Source of the DNA: Otis tarda
Lineage: Eukaryota; Chordata; Aves; Otidiformes; Otididae
Length of the DNA stretch: 64,000 bases
Direction of reading: 5' to 3'
NCBI GenBank assembly: GCA_026413225.1
Contig: CM048575.1
Location: 1,578,001-1,642,000, forward strand
Below the pieces are notes generated by a model. The model saw only the letters and a list, made by a program, of their open reading frames with translations. It was not told the DNA's origin and made no database searches. Of this stretch, positions 45,101 through 56,888 are shown one piece after another. The position numbers and the translations under genes are program-made. How positions within the stretch are numbered: position 1 is the first letter of the stretch; each line of letters begins with the position of its first letter.

Positions 45101-48100
45101 CATTTCAGTGTCGCAGATAGTGTATAATATTTCCTTTCATGTTAATCAGAGCCCAGCAGGTACCGGACAGGCCGGCAACAGCAACATGTGCCTGGGCTGG
45201 TGCCAACACCTCATTCACCAGTCAATCAAACAGGAAAACATGACTCTGTAGGGCTCTGAAATGAACTATTTAATTCCTGCAGCTATTTATGTCTTCATCT
45301 TTTGTTCACTCCTTCAATAGCAGAATTAGGCCCAATATTACAGCTATTGTGTGGACAAATTGGGATTTTTTTTTTGTGAAATCATACCAGTGCCAGGATG
45401 TCTGTCTTCCACAAAGAGAGGATTTCAGGGAAAGCTTTTGGGTCTACAGGGGAGGGATTGGAAGGGAAACATCAGCAATTGTCATGCTATATCCCTGTGT
45501 GAAGGGCTAGAGGACACAAACATTGGAAAATCTCTCTCATGTAAAGTACGTTAAATACAAACAAAGCCAAATAAATTATTTTTAAGAAATAGAAAATTAT
45601 GGAAGTTTCAGGGGAATCATGGTTGTTCACATACATGGATCAAACACCAGGAAAAACTTAGGCAGCAAAACCTCTGGTGGCAGACGAAGTTCTGATAAAT
45701 TAAAATGTGCTGCTTCAAATTTAACACAAGAAAATACATTATCTTTTAGAAACAGACCTAACATCACCTGAAATGTTCCAAAAGGGTTAAAATTGAAACA
45801 GCACACTTCATTTTGCACTGAAATAAACTTCCTGGGTTTCGTTTGGGTTTCAAAGAAAAAGGTGGAGTTTTTCCTTTTTGTGGTTTTTTTTTTTTATTAT
45901 TATTAATTCACTTTGAAAAGTATTGGTTCGGTGGAGGTGTGAGGGAGGCTGCTTTGCCATTTGTTCCACGTGTGGAAGGAAAGAGGACGAGCCTGGGACG
46001 CAGCGCAGGGCCTGGAGGCAGCATGAGGGCAGTAGGTGTTTGGGAGACAGTGGAAGCCTCCTCACTGCCAGGACTGGAATGCCACCATCAGAGTGCTGGG
46101 AAGTGCTGAAAAGGCCTCCGAGAGAGAAATTCCACAAAAGGCACCTGGCATCTTCCAAAGAGGCTGGTCTCACGTCAGCCTCATTAAGGAGGCATCCGCA
46201 TAAACGAACCACAGCTACTCGTGACATCAAGCTCACAGTTTCACAGACTAGCCTGTGGGGCACTAAAGCCAGGAGCAAGCGGTGCCTTAGATTTTTCGCT
46301 CTCTCCAAGACGTTTTTATCCCCCAGGAAGGTTTCAACAGCAGCTGACAGGGAGACTTCTCTCTCTTTTGTATTTGTGCCATCCGTCTATCACCCGTCCT
46401 TCAAGGCGATGCAAATTCACTCCTCACCACCCCACCGATAGTGCCTTCACTTTGAGCAGATCTGATTAGGTCAAGTGAAAAGTCAGAGAAAAACAGCCAC
46501 AAGAAATGACCAGGCTTGGATAGCACTGGGGCCAAAAGCAAGGCTGGTGGAAGGGTCTGATCCTTGCAAGAGGTGTAAGTGCAGTAGTGTAAGGAACTGC
46601 AACGTGCTGAGCTGCTCTGCTGATGCTTCTTGTAGGGACGGGGCAATTTCTTCAGGTATTCTGCCATGGCCACCTGCAATCCCTGACCACACGTGACAAT
46701 GGGACCGACTGCCTGTCTCTTCTTGTCACCCGTGTCCTACGTTGGCCATGTTTCGAACACAAGCAGTAGCTATGTTTTATCTAACATAAATTTTCCCATT
46801 TCCAAGCTGGTGAATATTACAGCAGGTTCTCCCAGGGCCTGGTTTTATACTTGGTCAATCTATTGAGAATCCAGTGTACTTAGCAGAATGGTAGGCCGCA
46901 GCCTCCAAGAAAGAAGTGAAAGGTAAAAATTAAGATAGAAAATACTTTTTTTTTCTTCTCCCCCAGTGAGAATAACTAAGCATTGAACAGTTTACCAGGA
47001 ACGCACTAGATTTTCCATTGCTTACAGCCGTTAAGTCAGGGCACAGTAACACATGTTCCAGCCTTTATGAATTAAAGATCATTTTGGAGCCATTGTACCT
47101 CCCCACCTCAGAGCTGTAGCACAAGTAAAGGCAGGCTTGGCTGAAAGAAATAATTGGTTTCCTCACTTTTTAAGGGTTATTAGAGAGAAAACATAAAGGA
47201 AGTTTGAAAATGATGTCATTATGAACTGAAAATAGTTCATTTTAAAATGTCAGAAAAATCCTCTCTTTTTTTCATGGAGAAAGAGATAGTTTTAAATTAA
47301 TAGTTTAACAAAAATAACACACTTCCAGAAAACCTGGTGTTCCAAAAGTGCATTACAACTCCTTCCTCCCCTCCTGCAATGAAAAGTGGATGTGAAAACA
47401 TCAGAAGTAATCTTGTAAACAAGACTCTCTATTTTTAATGATACTAAACCCTCACAGAGGCACTAAGGAGCGATGCAGAAGTGACTGCGCAAGGCCTCTG
47501 GGACTGTGTAGACCCATCCCAGACCAATCCCCCGCCTTACCAGTGCCTGGGGGTGTGCAGAAGGATCTCACAAGTGTGCATGAGGCTCAAGAACACGAGA
47601 TCGAGTCTACATCAAAGCCACCTTCTCCCAGGTCCCCAGGAATTGCTCCTAGCTAATACCACAGCCCCACATTGAAGCTGCCATCAAAATTGATCTGAAC
47701 AGCAAGAACCTGATGTCTCTTCTCCAGCCGGCTCCCTCCTAAGTTTCTCATTCCCAGATTTCCAAACATTGCACCAAACAGCCTTTGGGACCCCAGACAC
47801 TTTCTGAAACCTGAGGGTGACTGTCTTACACGATGAGCCCTGCTGGCAGCTGACCTTGTTTAGCACCTAGTCACTGCTGACCACAGAGCTTTCCTGAAAA
47901 GGCCAGAATTAATGTTATTTCTAGCTAGCATGGGCCTTTCCTGCATACCACAGCCCTTGCACGGAGTGGCATCGCTTTACATAGCCACGATAGCCACCTT
48001 TGGAAGCATCAGCTGAGTTGGCAATAAGGCAGAGGGCTTACAGGCTGTCACACGCACTGTCAGCACGCTAAAGCTGGTCAGCCGAACTGGGCAGGGAGCA

Positions 48101-49827
48101 GGCAACGGGGGATCCTCCCAGGACCATGGTGCACTTTCTGCTTTCATTAAGTTGCAGCTGACTCCAGCTTCTAAGCCAACACAAAAACTCACACCCAGGA
48201 CACCTCACGGCACCAGATGATGTACAGAAGGTAACTGGAGGTGTCATGATCCACTACACCCATGTGAAGGGGCTGTTCAGGCGCTCCCCTACAGCAGACA
48301 CCATGGCAGCCGGCTGCGGCTGCGTGCCCGGCCTTGTGCTGTTCTCACCCTCCCAACGCTTGCTGCTGACTTGCTCCAATGGCTCAGATGGGCACATCCC
48401 AGCTAATTACAAAGTGTGCCACACAAATAGAAGAGAGGCAGCAGAGTGAAACCAAACCCAAGTGCTTCATTCCCAAATTCCTAAACTCGAGACTCAGTTC
48501 CTCCAGACTCAGCGCAGGCTCCAGCGTGCTCCCTCCTACAGTCGCCGCCGTCCCCACCAGCCACATTCCACGCCTCCGAGATTTCCCGCAGCGTCCCCAA
48601 CAGAGGGGTGTTTGCATCGCCCTGCCACAGCCCCAGCAGGAGCACTGCTGAGCGATCCAAAGCAGTACTTTTTTTCCCTTCAAATAACTGATTGCTACAT
48701 AATTAGCACTTTTGTTCCACATACACAAACTCAGCTAGTTAATTACAGGCCACCTTACCAGGGGTTTTTCAGTTCTCTCTTAGCCCTGTCACTGGGAGGT
48801 ATATTGACTGGCAGGGAGGAAGGAAAAGCTAGAAAGCTGCTAGGAACAAAATTTTTTAAAAATTCCTCCCGAGTTGTCCGTGAGAGCTTTCATTTCATGA
48901 GTAGCCACATGTGCTTCCATTATGCCTTGCAGATTTGTCAGCTTGTAGGCATCAAGATCAGGAAAGCTGCAACCCAAATGACTCTTTTCATGAGCTTTGC
49001 ACAAATAACAAAGACAGAGTTTAAAAAAAAAAAAAATCAGAGCAAGCAATGCTATCCAGCTGCGGCCTGTGAAAGCGCTTTCCGTTATTGACCTGTGCTG
49101 TATTTATCGCAGAGCCAGTGGGCCGGTTTTAATTTCTTTTTTTTTGCCTTTCCCTCCAATGAAATGGAAGAAAAGATTTTTATTTTTTTAAATTCCTTAG
49201 ATGCCTCTGCATTCAGTGGGGTGTCAAGAAAAGCTTCACAGAGAGCGGATGATACAGAAACACATCATTGCAAGAGAAGGAAGCAGGGTAGCAGGGAGAG
49301 GAGATGGATCTGAAGGGTTTTTGATTACTCTGCCCTCTCTCCCCACCTTCCTTACAATGAGGTGCCAGGGGAGTTAGCTCTGCACGCACCAGAGCCTCCT
49401 GCTCCCTCCCTTCCATCCAGAAGAACTGGGAAGAGTCTGTGCTAAAGCCTTTGGGACACCTCGCTGTGCCCCAGCTGTCTGCAGGCTGAAGTCAGGCCCT
49501 GTAAGCCAGGGCAGACTCTCCAAAATGAAGAGAACAGAATTACCCATCCGTGGGCTCAGCCTTTACAGGGCGCACGGCCTCGCAGATGCTCTGGGCTGAG
49601 GGCAAGGACCATCGTAACAGCATCAACGGGTGCGAAGAACCAGAGTACCAGTGGTCGTTATGTCTCTATGGAATTTGGGGTAAAACGTGGTCTTTCTGCT
49701 GCCCAGGGAGGAGGTGCCCCCCACAGACAAGATTTGTCACTACAAGCAGGACTGCACCACCAGCCATAACCCAGGATGGCTTGCAGCAGGAGCAGCGTGG
49801 CCAGCTGGAGTGGGGCAGTGACCATGC
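42196..49827. other. Unique sequence, no gene recognised
   Basis: The largest interval without an assigned repeat. No exon, RNA gene or named element was recognised. Simple tracts: T-rich at 42593-42604, T/ATT run at about 45886-45905, A-run near 49022-49036. The longest open frame outside repeats is 48462-49091 (209 codons, plus), partly built on an A run (KKKK) and lacking domains. Polypyrimidine-AG strings (for example ending about 46966) resemble splice acceptors but are not followed by a convincing exon. Confidence 0.45.
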
Positions 49828-50349
49828 CCCTGGACTCGGCACTGGGGAGGCCACCCCTCGAATGCAGTGTGCGGTTCTAGGCCCCTCAGCACAAGAAGGA
49901 CGTTGAGGTGCTGGAGCAGGTCCAGAGAAGGGCAAGGAAGCTGGTGAGGGGTCTGGAGAACAAGGCTGATGAGGAGCAGCTGAGGGAACTGGGGTTGTTC
50001 ATTCTGGAGACGAGGAGGCTGAGGGGAGACCTCATCGCTCTCTACAGCTACCTGACAGGAGGGTGTAGGGAGGCGGGTGTTGGTCTCTTCTCCCAAGTAA
50101 CTTGTGATAGGACGAGAGGAAATGGCCTCAAGTTGCGGCAGGGGAGGTTTAGGTGGATATCAGGAAACACTTCTGTACTGACAGGGTGGTCAGGCACTGG
50201 AACAGGCTGCCCAGGGCAGCGGTGGGGTTGCCATCCCTGGAGGTGTTCAAATAACGTGTAGATGTGGCACTCCAGAACATCATTTAGTGGACAGGGTGGT
50301 GTTGGGTTGATGATCTTGGAGGTCTCCTCCAGCCTTAAGATTCTATGAT
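49828..50349 (+). mobile_element. CR1 LINE, ~520-bp copy, ATTCTATGAT-type subfamily
   Basis: A different CR1 subfamily from the copies at 27-42 kb. It begins at the CGGCACTGGGGAGGCC part of ORF2 and ends with CCTTAAGATTCTATGATG. ORF2 translation: [18 protein letters not shown], then [20 protein letters not shown] and [20 protein letters not shown], followed by [16 protein letters not shown]. One stop lies in the first part (CVRF then TAG region, near 49880) and later frame agreement is lost near 50160, so the remnant is broken. It is 5'-truncated at almost the same consensus position as the copy at 63746. Confidence 0.94.
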
Positions 50350-53300
50350 GGTGCCAGGGTACAGAGGGTCCTTCAGCACAGCGTCCTCCACTGCTCTCAG
50401 CCTCATGCGGCCACATGCAGAACCCAGAGCCAAAGAAACTACTCCTGGGCTTTTACTGGAGATGAGACAGGTTGCAAAGCTTCTACCCTAGCCAAACTCT
50501 TCTTAGACCAGAGGTTGTCTTGATTAGAGACACCAGGGTTTTTCACAAAAATTTCAATTAGACGTCTGCCTGAAAATCAGTTTGCATGTTTTGGGAGAAT
50601 CAGAATTATTTTCTCAGATAAAATTCAGAGTGTTTGCTGAGAGAAATCACTTTTCTCTGATTTATCAGGAAAAAAAAGTTCCTATTTTTTGCTTGAATTT
50701 TTAAAGTTTTATAATTTAGGACAAGGCCTCAAATTTAAAGCCACTCAGTACCTTTTTTTTTTTAAAAAAAAAAGCCACACCTGAAAATAAAAACTCTTTT
50801 CAGAGTAAATCTGGTTTCATTTTTTTCAAAGAGGGAAAACACATTTTCCACTGAAAAGTGGTTTGAGTAGAACGTTATTGCTTTGTAGAAATGCCAGTGC
50901 CTCCAGATTTAGCAGGAAGCACACCTCACAGTGACAGCATCTCCTCAACTGGCTCGGAAGATTCCGTGGTTCAGAATGAAAGCTCCCTCCTTCATCAAGG
51001 AAAAAAGTCTGAAAGGAAAAAACCAAAGCCACACACAGCCAAGGGCACCAACTGATAACGGTTTCATTACAGGTTTGCTGAACATCTCTTTACTTCCAGG
51101 TGGCAGAAGAAGCGGTCTCTGAGCCAGATGGCTTTAACATTCTCTCTTTAGACCAGAAGCCCATTGTATACATACATGGGCACTGCAAAATGAGATTATT
51201 AAAGATTTATGCATTTGGAAAAGTGCTATACGAAGAAAAAATGAACTTTTAGGAGAGTGGCAAAACTACTTAGACACACCTGATTTTAAATGAAGTTCTT
51301 AATGAAGAATTCTTGCCTTTGGTTGTAATATAGCTTCAAGCAGTTTTCACTTTCTCTGCCTCCTCCTTCCCCTTTCTCTCTTCCCCCACCCCCTCTTCCT
51401 TTTATTTAAGAGACTTCCCTTTAAGGAATGTAAAACTATCACTTTTCCTTCATCTAAATGCACAAGAGTGAAAAAAATAATTCTTTAGTCATTGTCTCTT
51501 TGACCCAATCTTTAATTCTCCTTTGATGACAAGGCTTCCTGAGAAGACTTCTTGCCTGCATTGCTCCTGAAGAGGCACTTTCCTCTTCTCGGCTTCATGT
51601 GAAAGAGGGAATTCTTGATGGGTGAAGTCTTGTTTCTTTTAAAGTCTTCTGGGTTTCTTCCACGGGCTCCAGCAGAGACAGGCTACGTGATGAATGCTTG
51701 GGCTGCCAGATTGGCATTGGTCTGCTCTTCTTCCTGCCAGCTTCAGCAGCTGGAACACAAACGGCTCTGGATCTGAAGTGCTCCGATGCAGTTGCTGAAG
51801 TTTGAAAGCTTCAGCTCCTGGAGTGATACGATTATGTGAGAAGATACTTCTTCATCTTCCAAAAAAAGAAAAGAGCATATTCTAGCCCAAAGCGCACAGA
51901 GACCTGCACAGCCACACCGCTGCGGGATTTTCCTGCCTCACCACTTCCAGACGTAGGAGGACTAAAAACTCAGTGAAAAAATAGGCTTAATTACAGAACC
52001 CGACACCTTCAATGTGAAAAAAAAACCAACCAAAAAGATCATGAGTCTAGCTGATAGAGAGAACAATCCACTCCTTGCTTATCCCGGCAATGCCGTACCT
52101 GATTAGCATTAAATATACGTAGCGGGAGAAATTTCACAAGTGCTCACTTGATTTTGAAAGCAGTTTTCTTCTTTTTTTTTTTTTTTTTTTTATTCAAGCA
52201 GCCAAAGCTTTACCAAAGCCACTTTTTTTTTTTTTATTTTAGAAAAAGCTGCAGTAGCTGTTAACTCAGCCCCAGCACTTGCGATTGCGAGTCACATGTT
52301 CTGTCCTGGAATTTGCAGTCAGCACGAGGCACAGACCAGGAATTCTTGAGAGAAGAAAGTCAGGTACTCCAACGCACACATGACTCGCACAATCTGTTTG
52401 CAGATCACCAGCAAACAGAGAAGAGGAATTAATTAATCCAGGGCAAAAATCAAAGCAACACTTTTTTCTGTGAAGATCTGGCCTCTGCTCTGTACCTTCC
52501 CCTGCCACCAGCTGAGACGAGGCTCCTGGTGAGCAAGGGAAGCCTGGGGTTGAGTGGAGCTTCCAGCCTCCTAGTTTGAATTCCGTGCCTCAGTGCCCGA
52601 GGTCAACTGAAACACCGGCGTACTTTGCAGGCTGCTGCTTGAGACTCCAGCCTTTATTACGGATCCAGGCTACTTTTTCTCAGACACATATGCTATCTGA
52701 ACTTGGCTTTCTGCAGTTTTGAAAATGTAAATTTATTCCCTATTTCCAGTGTCATATGCTGCAACATCTGTATGTTCCAGTTATCGGAATAAATACTAGA
52801 AGACAAGTCCTTGGAGAGATTCTGTATGTACGTGGGCTAAGTACTCCAAGCCAGGAGCTAATCGAGGCAAGGAATTTCAAAACATGGATTATTCTGGTAC
52901 TAATTGCAAGAGATAACGGGGGCCTAGTGAGCACAGAGAGAGGTGGGAAGCCACTCCTCCCAAGGGTCAGGGAGGATGAATGAGGGACTTTCTCCAGTGA
53001 AGATCCAAGCTGCAGACTTAAGAACAGTCTCCCTCAAGGGTCAAGAGAAGAAAATGACCTTCAGCATCACAGAGGTTAAAGTGAAGGTGAGCAAAGAATT
53101 TTACAGAGCATTTGTGTGGAATTTAGCCACCTGAGTCTGAAGTGGCAACCCTGAAACTCCCTTGAATTTCAGTACAAATTGCACTCTGAGAAATTTTGCT
53201 CCTTACTAACCTGGTTCTTACTTTCACATTGTGCAGCTTCCAGAAAGACACCCATCCACATCCGGCTCCTTCATCAGAGAAATTTTTGACATTTGAAGCT

Positions 53301-54445
53301 CCCAACATGTTAGCTCTGCATCGCTGAACCCGCCCCTCTCTGAATCACTGCTGAGGGCTGTGCCAAGCAGTTTCTGGCTTCAAAAATACAAGCCCTGCCG
53401 TATGACCTAAAATAGTCACTCCCTTCAGTGGGAGCAGCAGTGTACAGGCACGCTTTACAAGATGGTCCTTAAGTAGGATCCATCAGTTGTACCTCATCAT
53501 TACAATCCTGCATCTGCCCAGGCTGCACAGAGAAAAGCTGAAGAGCACCTCAAGTCTCACAAGCTGGATGCTGCGCTGGTGTACCCAACACCAGAGCGCC
53601 CGTCACCAACACCTCTCACTTCCAGCTCAGCGGGTGCACTCACAGCTGCCGGCGGGCACGGTGTGCAGCACCACCCACCTGTGCCTAGGTAACGGTGAGG
53701 GACCCTACACCTGTGAGCAGGGGCCTTCTATCCCCTTTTCCATGAGTCTGACCATACCTATATCTATCTGTATCTATGCGTAAATATGCCTACCTACGCC
53801 TTCGCATTTGTCCTCACGGGCTTCCATAGTCCTGGTTTGCTCTGCCGGAAACTCAGTCCTGGCGCTGTGTTTGACCCCATAGACAGCCCAGGTGAATTAC
53901 AGCTGCTGGCTTCCTGAACCATCTTAAATAACAGGAAAAGCTGGCCAAATCCACACCTGTCAGGTTTAGTCCAGTCAGTCAGTTTTACTTTCCAACCGCC
54001 CTGCAGCAGTCAGGACTGGGAGCACTTTCTGCAAAACAAGCATCCTCTTTACATTTAATCGGCCTGTTATATTGATTAAATATGAATTGACTGTAAAGTG
54101 CATTAATTGAGATTTAAAAGAGATACATTCAGGCGTCCATGTAATTAACTCAAAATAACAGGGGCAATAAATGTGGAAGCTTATTAATACAATAACCTTG
54201 CAGGGATCATTTGGGATATTTCCTCCCCACACCCACACAGTTGCCTAGCACTGGCTATCACAAGCAACACATCAATTAACATACTTTCAGGAGATCATAC
54301 ACATTTACAATTAGCTGGTTTGACTTGCTGGCACCTTTGAGTGGCTCTACCTTCTTCCTCTTCGGTATCCTGTATCATCCCGCTCTTTGAAACTCCTGCT
54401 GCTCCTGACTTCCGTGGTAGCTGCGCTCTTTGATCTGCGAATTTG

Positions 54446-54487
54446 TGAAAGAGTTCAGCTGCTCAGTTCAACTGCTGAGCTCTTTCA
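54446..54487. repeat. Imperfect 16-bp inverted repeat
   Basis: TGAAAGAGTTCAGCTG (54446-54461) and CTGCTGAGCTCTTTCA (54472-54487) are inverted with 14 of 16 positions matching and a 10-nt loop; one of the two mismatches would be a G-U pair in RNA. The stem is too short for a canonical miRNA precursor. No function is claimed. Confidence 0.75.
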
Positions 54488-54830
54488 TGAATGCAACAGA
54501 GGAGAACATCAGGTTGGGAACAGGCAGAAATTATTGTGATTAGCAGATCCAGATCTGGTGTTCAAACAAATAATGTATTTTTCTCTACCTTTCTGCAGAC
54601 AATAAGTTATTCGGGGCATTCTAGCCTGTATCAAGTTTTTTTCTGTTTGTCAAACAGTCCCCAGATGGGCAGAATTCGGGAAGGGAAGTCCGTGTGCAAC
54701 TGGAAACATGCATACATAGCACTCAGAGGCTTCTTTTTGAAACAAAAGTCCTTCTTTATTTTAATCAACATATTTTTGCAGCATGAAAGTCGCCCTTTGA
54801 AACAAAATTGTGCGTGTGCTCCTTTAGGGC

Positions 54831-54852
54831 TAATTACCAGATGCTCATCTGG
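54831..54852. promoter_or_regulatory. Candidate homeodomain plus double E-box site
   Basis: TAATTA (54831-54836) is followed directly by CCAGATG-CT-CATCTGG (54837-54852), an inverted pair of CAGATG E-boxes with a 2-bp centre. Homeodomain proteins bind TAATTA and bHLH proteins bind CANNTG, and closely spaced homeodomain/bHLH sites are known in mesenchymal enhancers. That this site is used is inference; it lies in a segment with further TAAT cores. Confidence 0.3.
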
Positions 54853-56434
54853 ATGTTACCTTTTACAGAGGCTGGAAAAGGAAAAAAGCTATGTCAAGTC
54901 AGTGCATTAACACTCTTAAAAATATATACATCATTTATCTACCCGAGAGGTGAGGCTCTGAAGCCTTGTTAATGAACACTAGCCGCTCTGCCATACCATT
55001 AAGGAGTACCCCTTTCATCAGAGTCAGATGAAATTATTGCTGAATGGAAAAATGGACTTCCCCATCCCAAAATAGTTCTAAGGATTTCCGAGATACTCTT
55101 ACTTTGAAGAAAGAAAAAAACCCAAAGTTTCTACATTTTTATGACTTGATCCTCCAGAATCACAATGTTTATACTGGCTCAAAGAATGTATGAGCATTCC
55201 CTAAGTATGTAATTCTAATATTTGTTAATGTAAATTAATATTTCCAAAAATAAATTGTATTAAAACAAGAAATAGTAAAGTATCCACACTTTCAATACTG
55301 CCCACAAAGGAAACGCTTTGTTTTTAAGTGAGTAATGCCACCAGTGGCCTTCCTTTAAAAGGCAAATTATTTCATGCGCTTAATCAACTGTAATTATGTT
55401 TTGCTCCTGCTTGAGCTAGTGAAACGACGCACACCAAAATACCAAGAGCAAACTGAAATTTGAAGAGGAATCTTACACCAGGTGTGTTTGTCTGAGCACG
55501 CTGGTGAGCCCCTGCAACTCCAACAGGCACCTCCACAGCGAGAGGCTGCAGCCAGGGTCTCCATCATGGGGCGCGGGCAGCTCAGGGGGGTCATAGCAGA
55601 GCCTTTCCAGTTGTTCTGCTAAATTTGAGGCCAATGCAAAGCCCGTGTGCACCTCCAACACTGCAGCACCCTCCACCATCCTGGGCTCTTGCTGTAGGTC
55701 CAGTGCTGGTGCCCATGGACAGGGAGAGGGGAAGGAGGGGAGGCAGACACCCACAAGCAGTGCAACTGGGAGGACTGGCGCACACAGCACGCTCTTCCAC
55801 AGCTCCAGCTGTTTGGAAGCACGTGCCTATTTGCAAACGCCACGATTACATCTCATTTCACAGATGGAGCGCAGGCAGGCCGAGGTCATAGCCGTGCACA
55901 CTCTGGATCAGCAAGAGCCAACACCGCTGGTGAGCCCCGCAACACACTCACACCCCCGCAACGCTTCCTGCTTTAAACAAATTAGTGCCAGGACAGTAAG
56001 AACGTTCTCCTCCCTCTCCAATTCTTCCCTTGCAGAACAGTTTCACTGAAGCCTATTGGCATGAGTCAGCTCTGCATGGATTTATGCATTTGAACGAAGA
56101 TAGCGGAAATGAAAAACAACTAAAGAACAAAACCAAGCAAACAAAAAATCAAACAAGAAAATGCAGACCCACTGAGATATGACTTTTTTCCGCCCTAAAG
56201 CCTTTATTGCTCTACATTGAGTTTCATTAGAAGAAATAATCAAGATGTGATGAAAGCCAAAGCAAAATGTTGACATTTCCAAAACCCTTTCCCTTGCCTT
56301 TTTAACATTAACAGCAGCAGTTAGTCCAGTGTCACTGATACTCTTGGTTGCTCCAAAATCTAAGCTTGAGGTAAACTTACCATTTGCTGGGGTTTGCAGG
56401 AGGAAGACTCTGTCCTGCTGCCTGGCTGGGATGA

Positions 56435-56883
56435 CGTCGTAGTTCAGCCCTGACGGGGACCAGACTACGCAACTTCTCTCTCACTCCCCCTACTCTCTGA
56501 GAGAATAGGAGGAGATTTGGCAAACAAAAGAAAACCAGAAGAAAAAAATCCAAACACATGGGTTGAGATTGAACAAAAAGTAAATTTAACAGTAATGACA
56601 GAAGAAAACAAAACAGTGATGGAACACAAATACAGTACAATAGCTCACAACAGATCTTCACACCCAGTTTCTTCCAAGTAGCAGGGAGACTCCCTCCAGC
56701 ACCCTCCTCACTTATATACTGAGCATGATGTCAGATGGGATGGAATAGCCCTTTGGCTAATTTGGGTAAATTAACCCCAGCTGTTAGCCAATTAGTTAAC
56801 TATCTCAGCCATAGGGGCTACCAGCTTCAGTTCTCCACCCAGCTCAGGTAAATATTAACTCTACCCTAGCCAGAACCAGGACA
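56435..56883 (-). mobile_element. Solo LTR, avian ERVL-like, 449-bp family (copy E)
   Basis: Solo LTR bracketed by the perfect 5-bp duplication GATGA (56430-56434 and 56884-56888). Read on the minus strand it starts TGTCCTGGTTCTGGC, has a TATATAAG box (56711-56718), and ends with about 85 bp that match the end of the 1.14-kb family (GGGGGAGTGAGAGAGAAGTT, then GTAGTCTGGTCC and GGGCTGAACTACGAC). The front and middle are unrelated to that family, and the GC-rich ladder is absent. It looks whole as an LTR; no internal region remains. Confidence 0.88.
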
Positions 56884-56888
56884 GATGA

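Larger units (their letters stand above)
50350..56429. other. Unique AT-rich sequence with candidate regulatory segments
   Basis: No gene is recognised. A palindromic T11-A10 run lies at 50753-50773, a polypyrimidine tract at about 51361-51403, a T20 run at 52172-52191 and a T13 run at 52223-52235. TAAT-dense segments at 54030-54235 and 54781-55060 look like conserved non-coding DNA. A GC-richer patch at 55.47-55.89 kb has overlapping frames on both strands (105 codons minus, 134 plus) without motifs. Confidence 0.45.

Noticed and set aside
46944-46970. Polypyrimidine tract ending in CAG, like a splice acceptor
   Set aside because: The sequence after it has no open frame of exon quality and no matching donor with conserved coding sequence.
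48462-49091. 209-codon plus-strand open frame, the longest outside repeats
   Set aside because: The peptide has a low-information start rich in Q, R, P and S and a lysine run from a poly-A tract; no domain is recognised and a minus-strand frame overlaps it.
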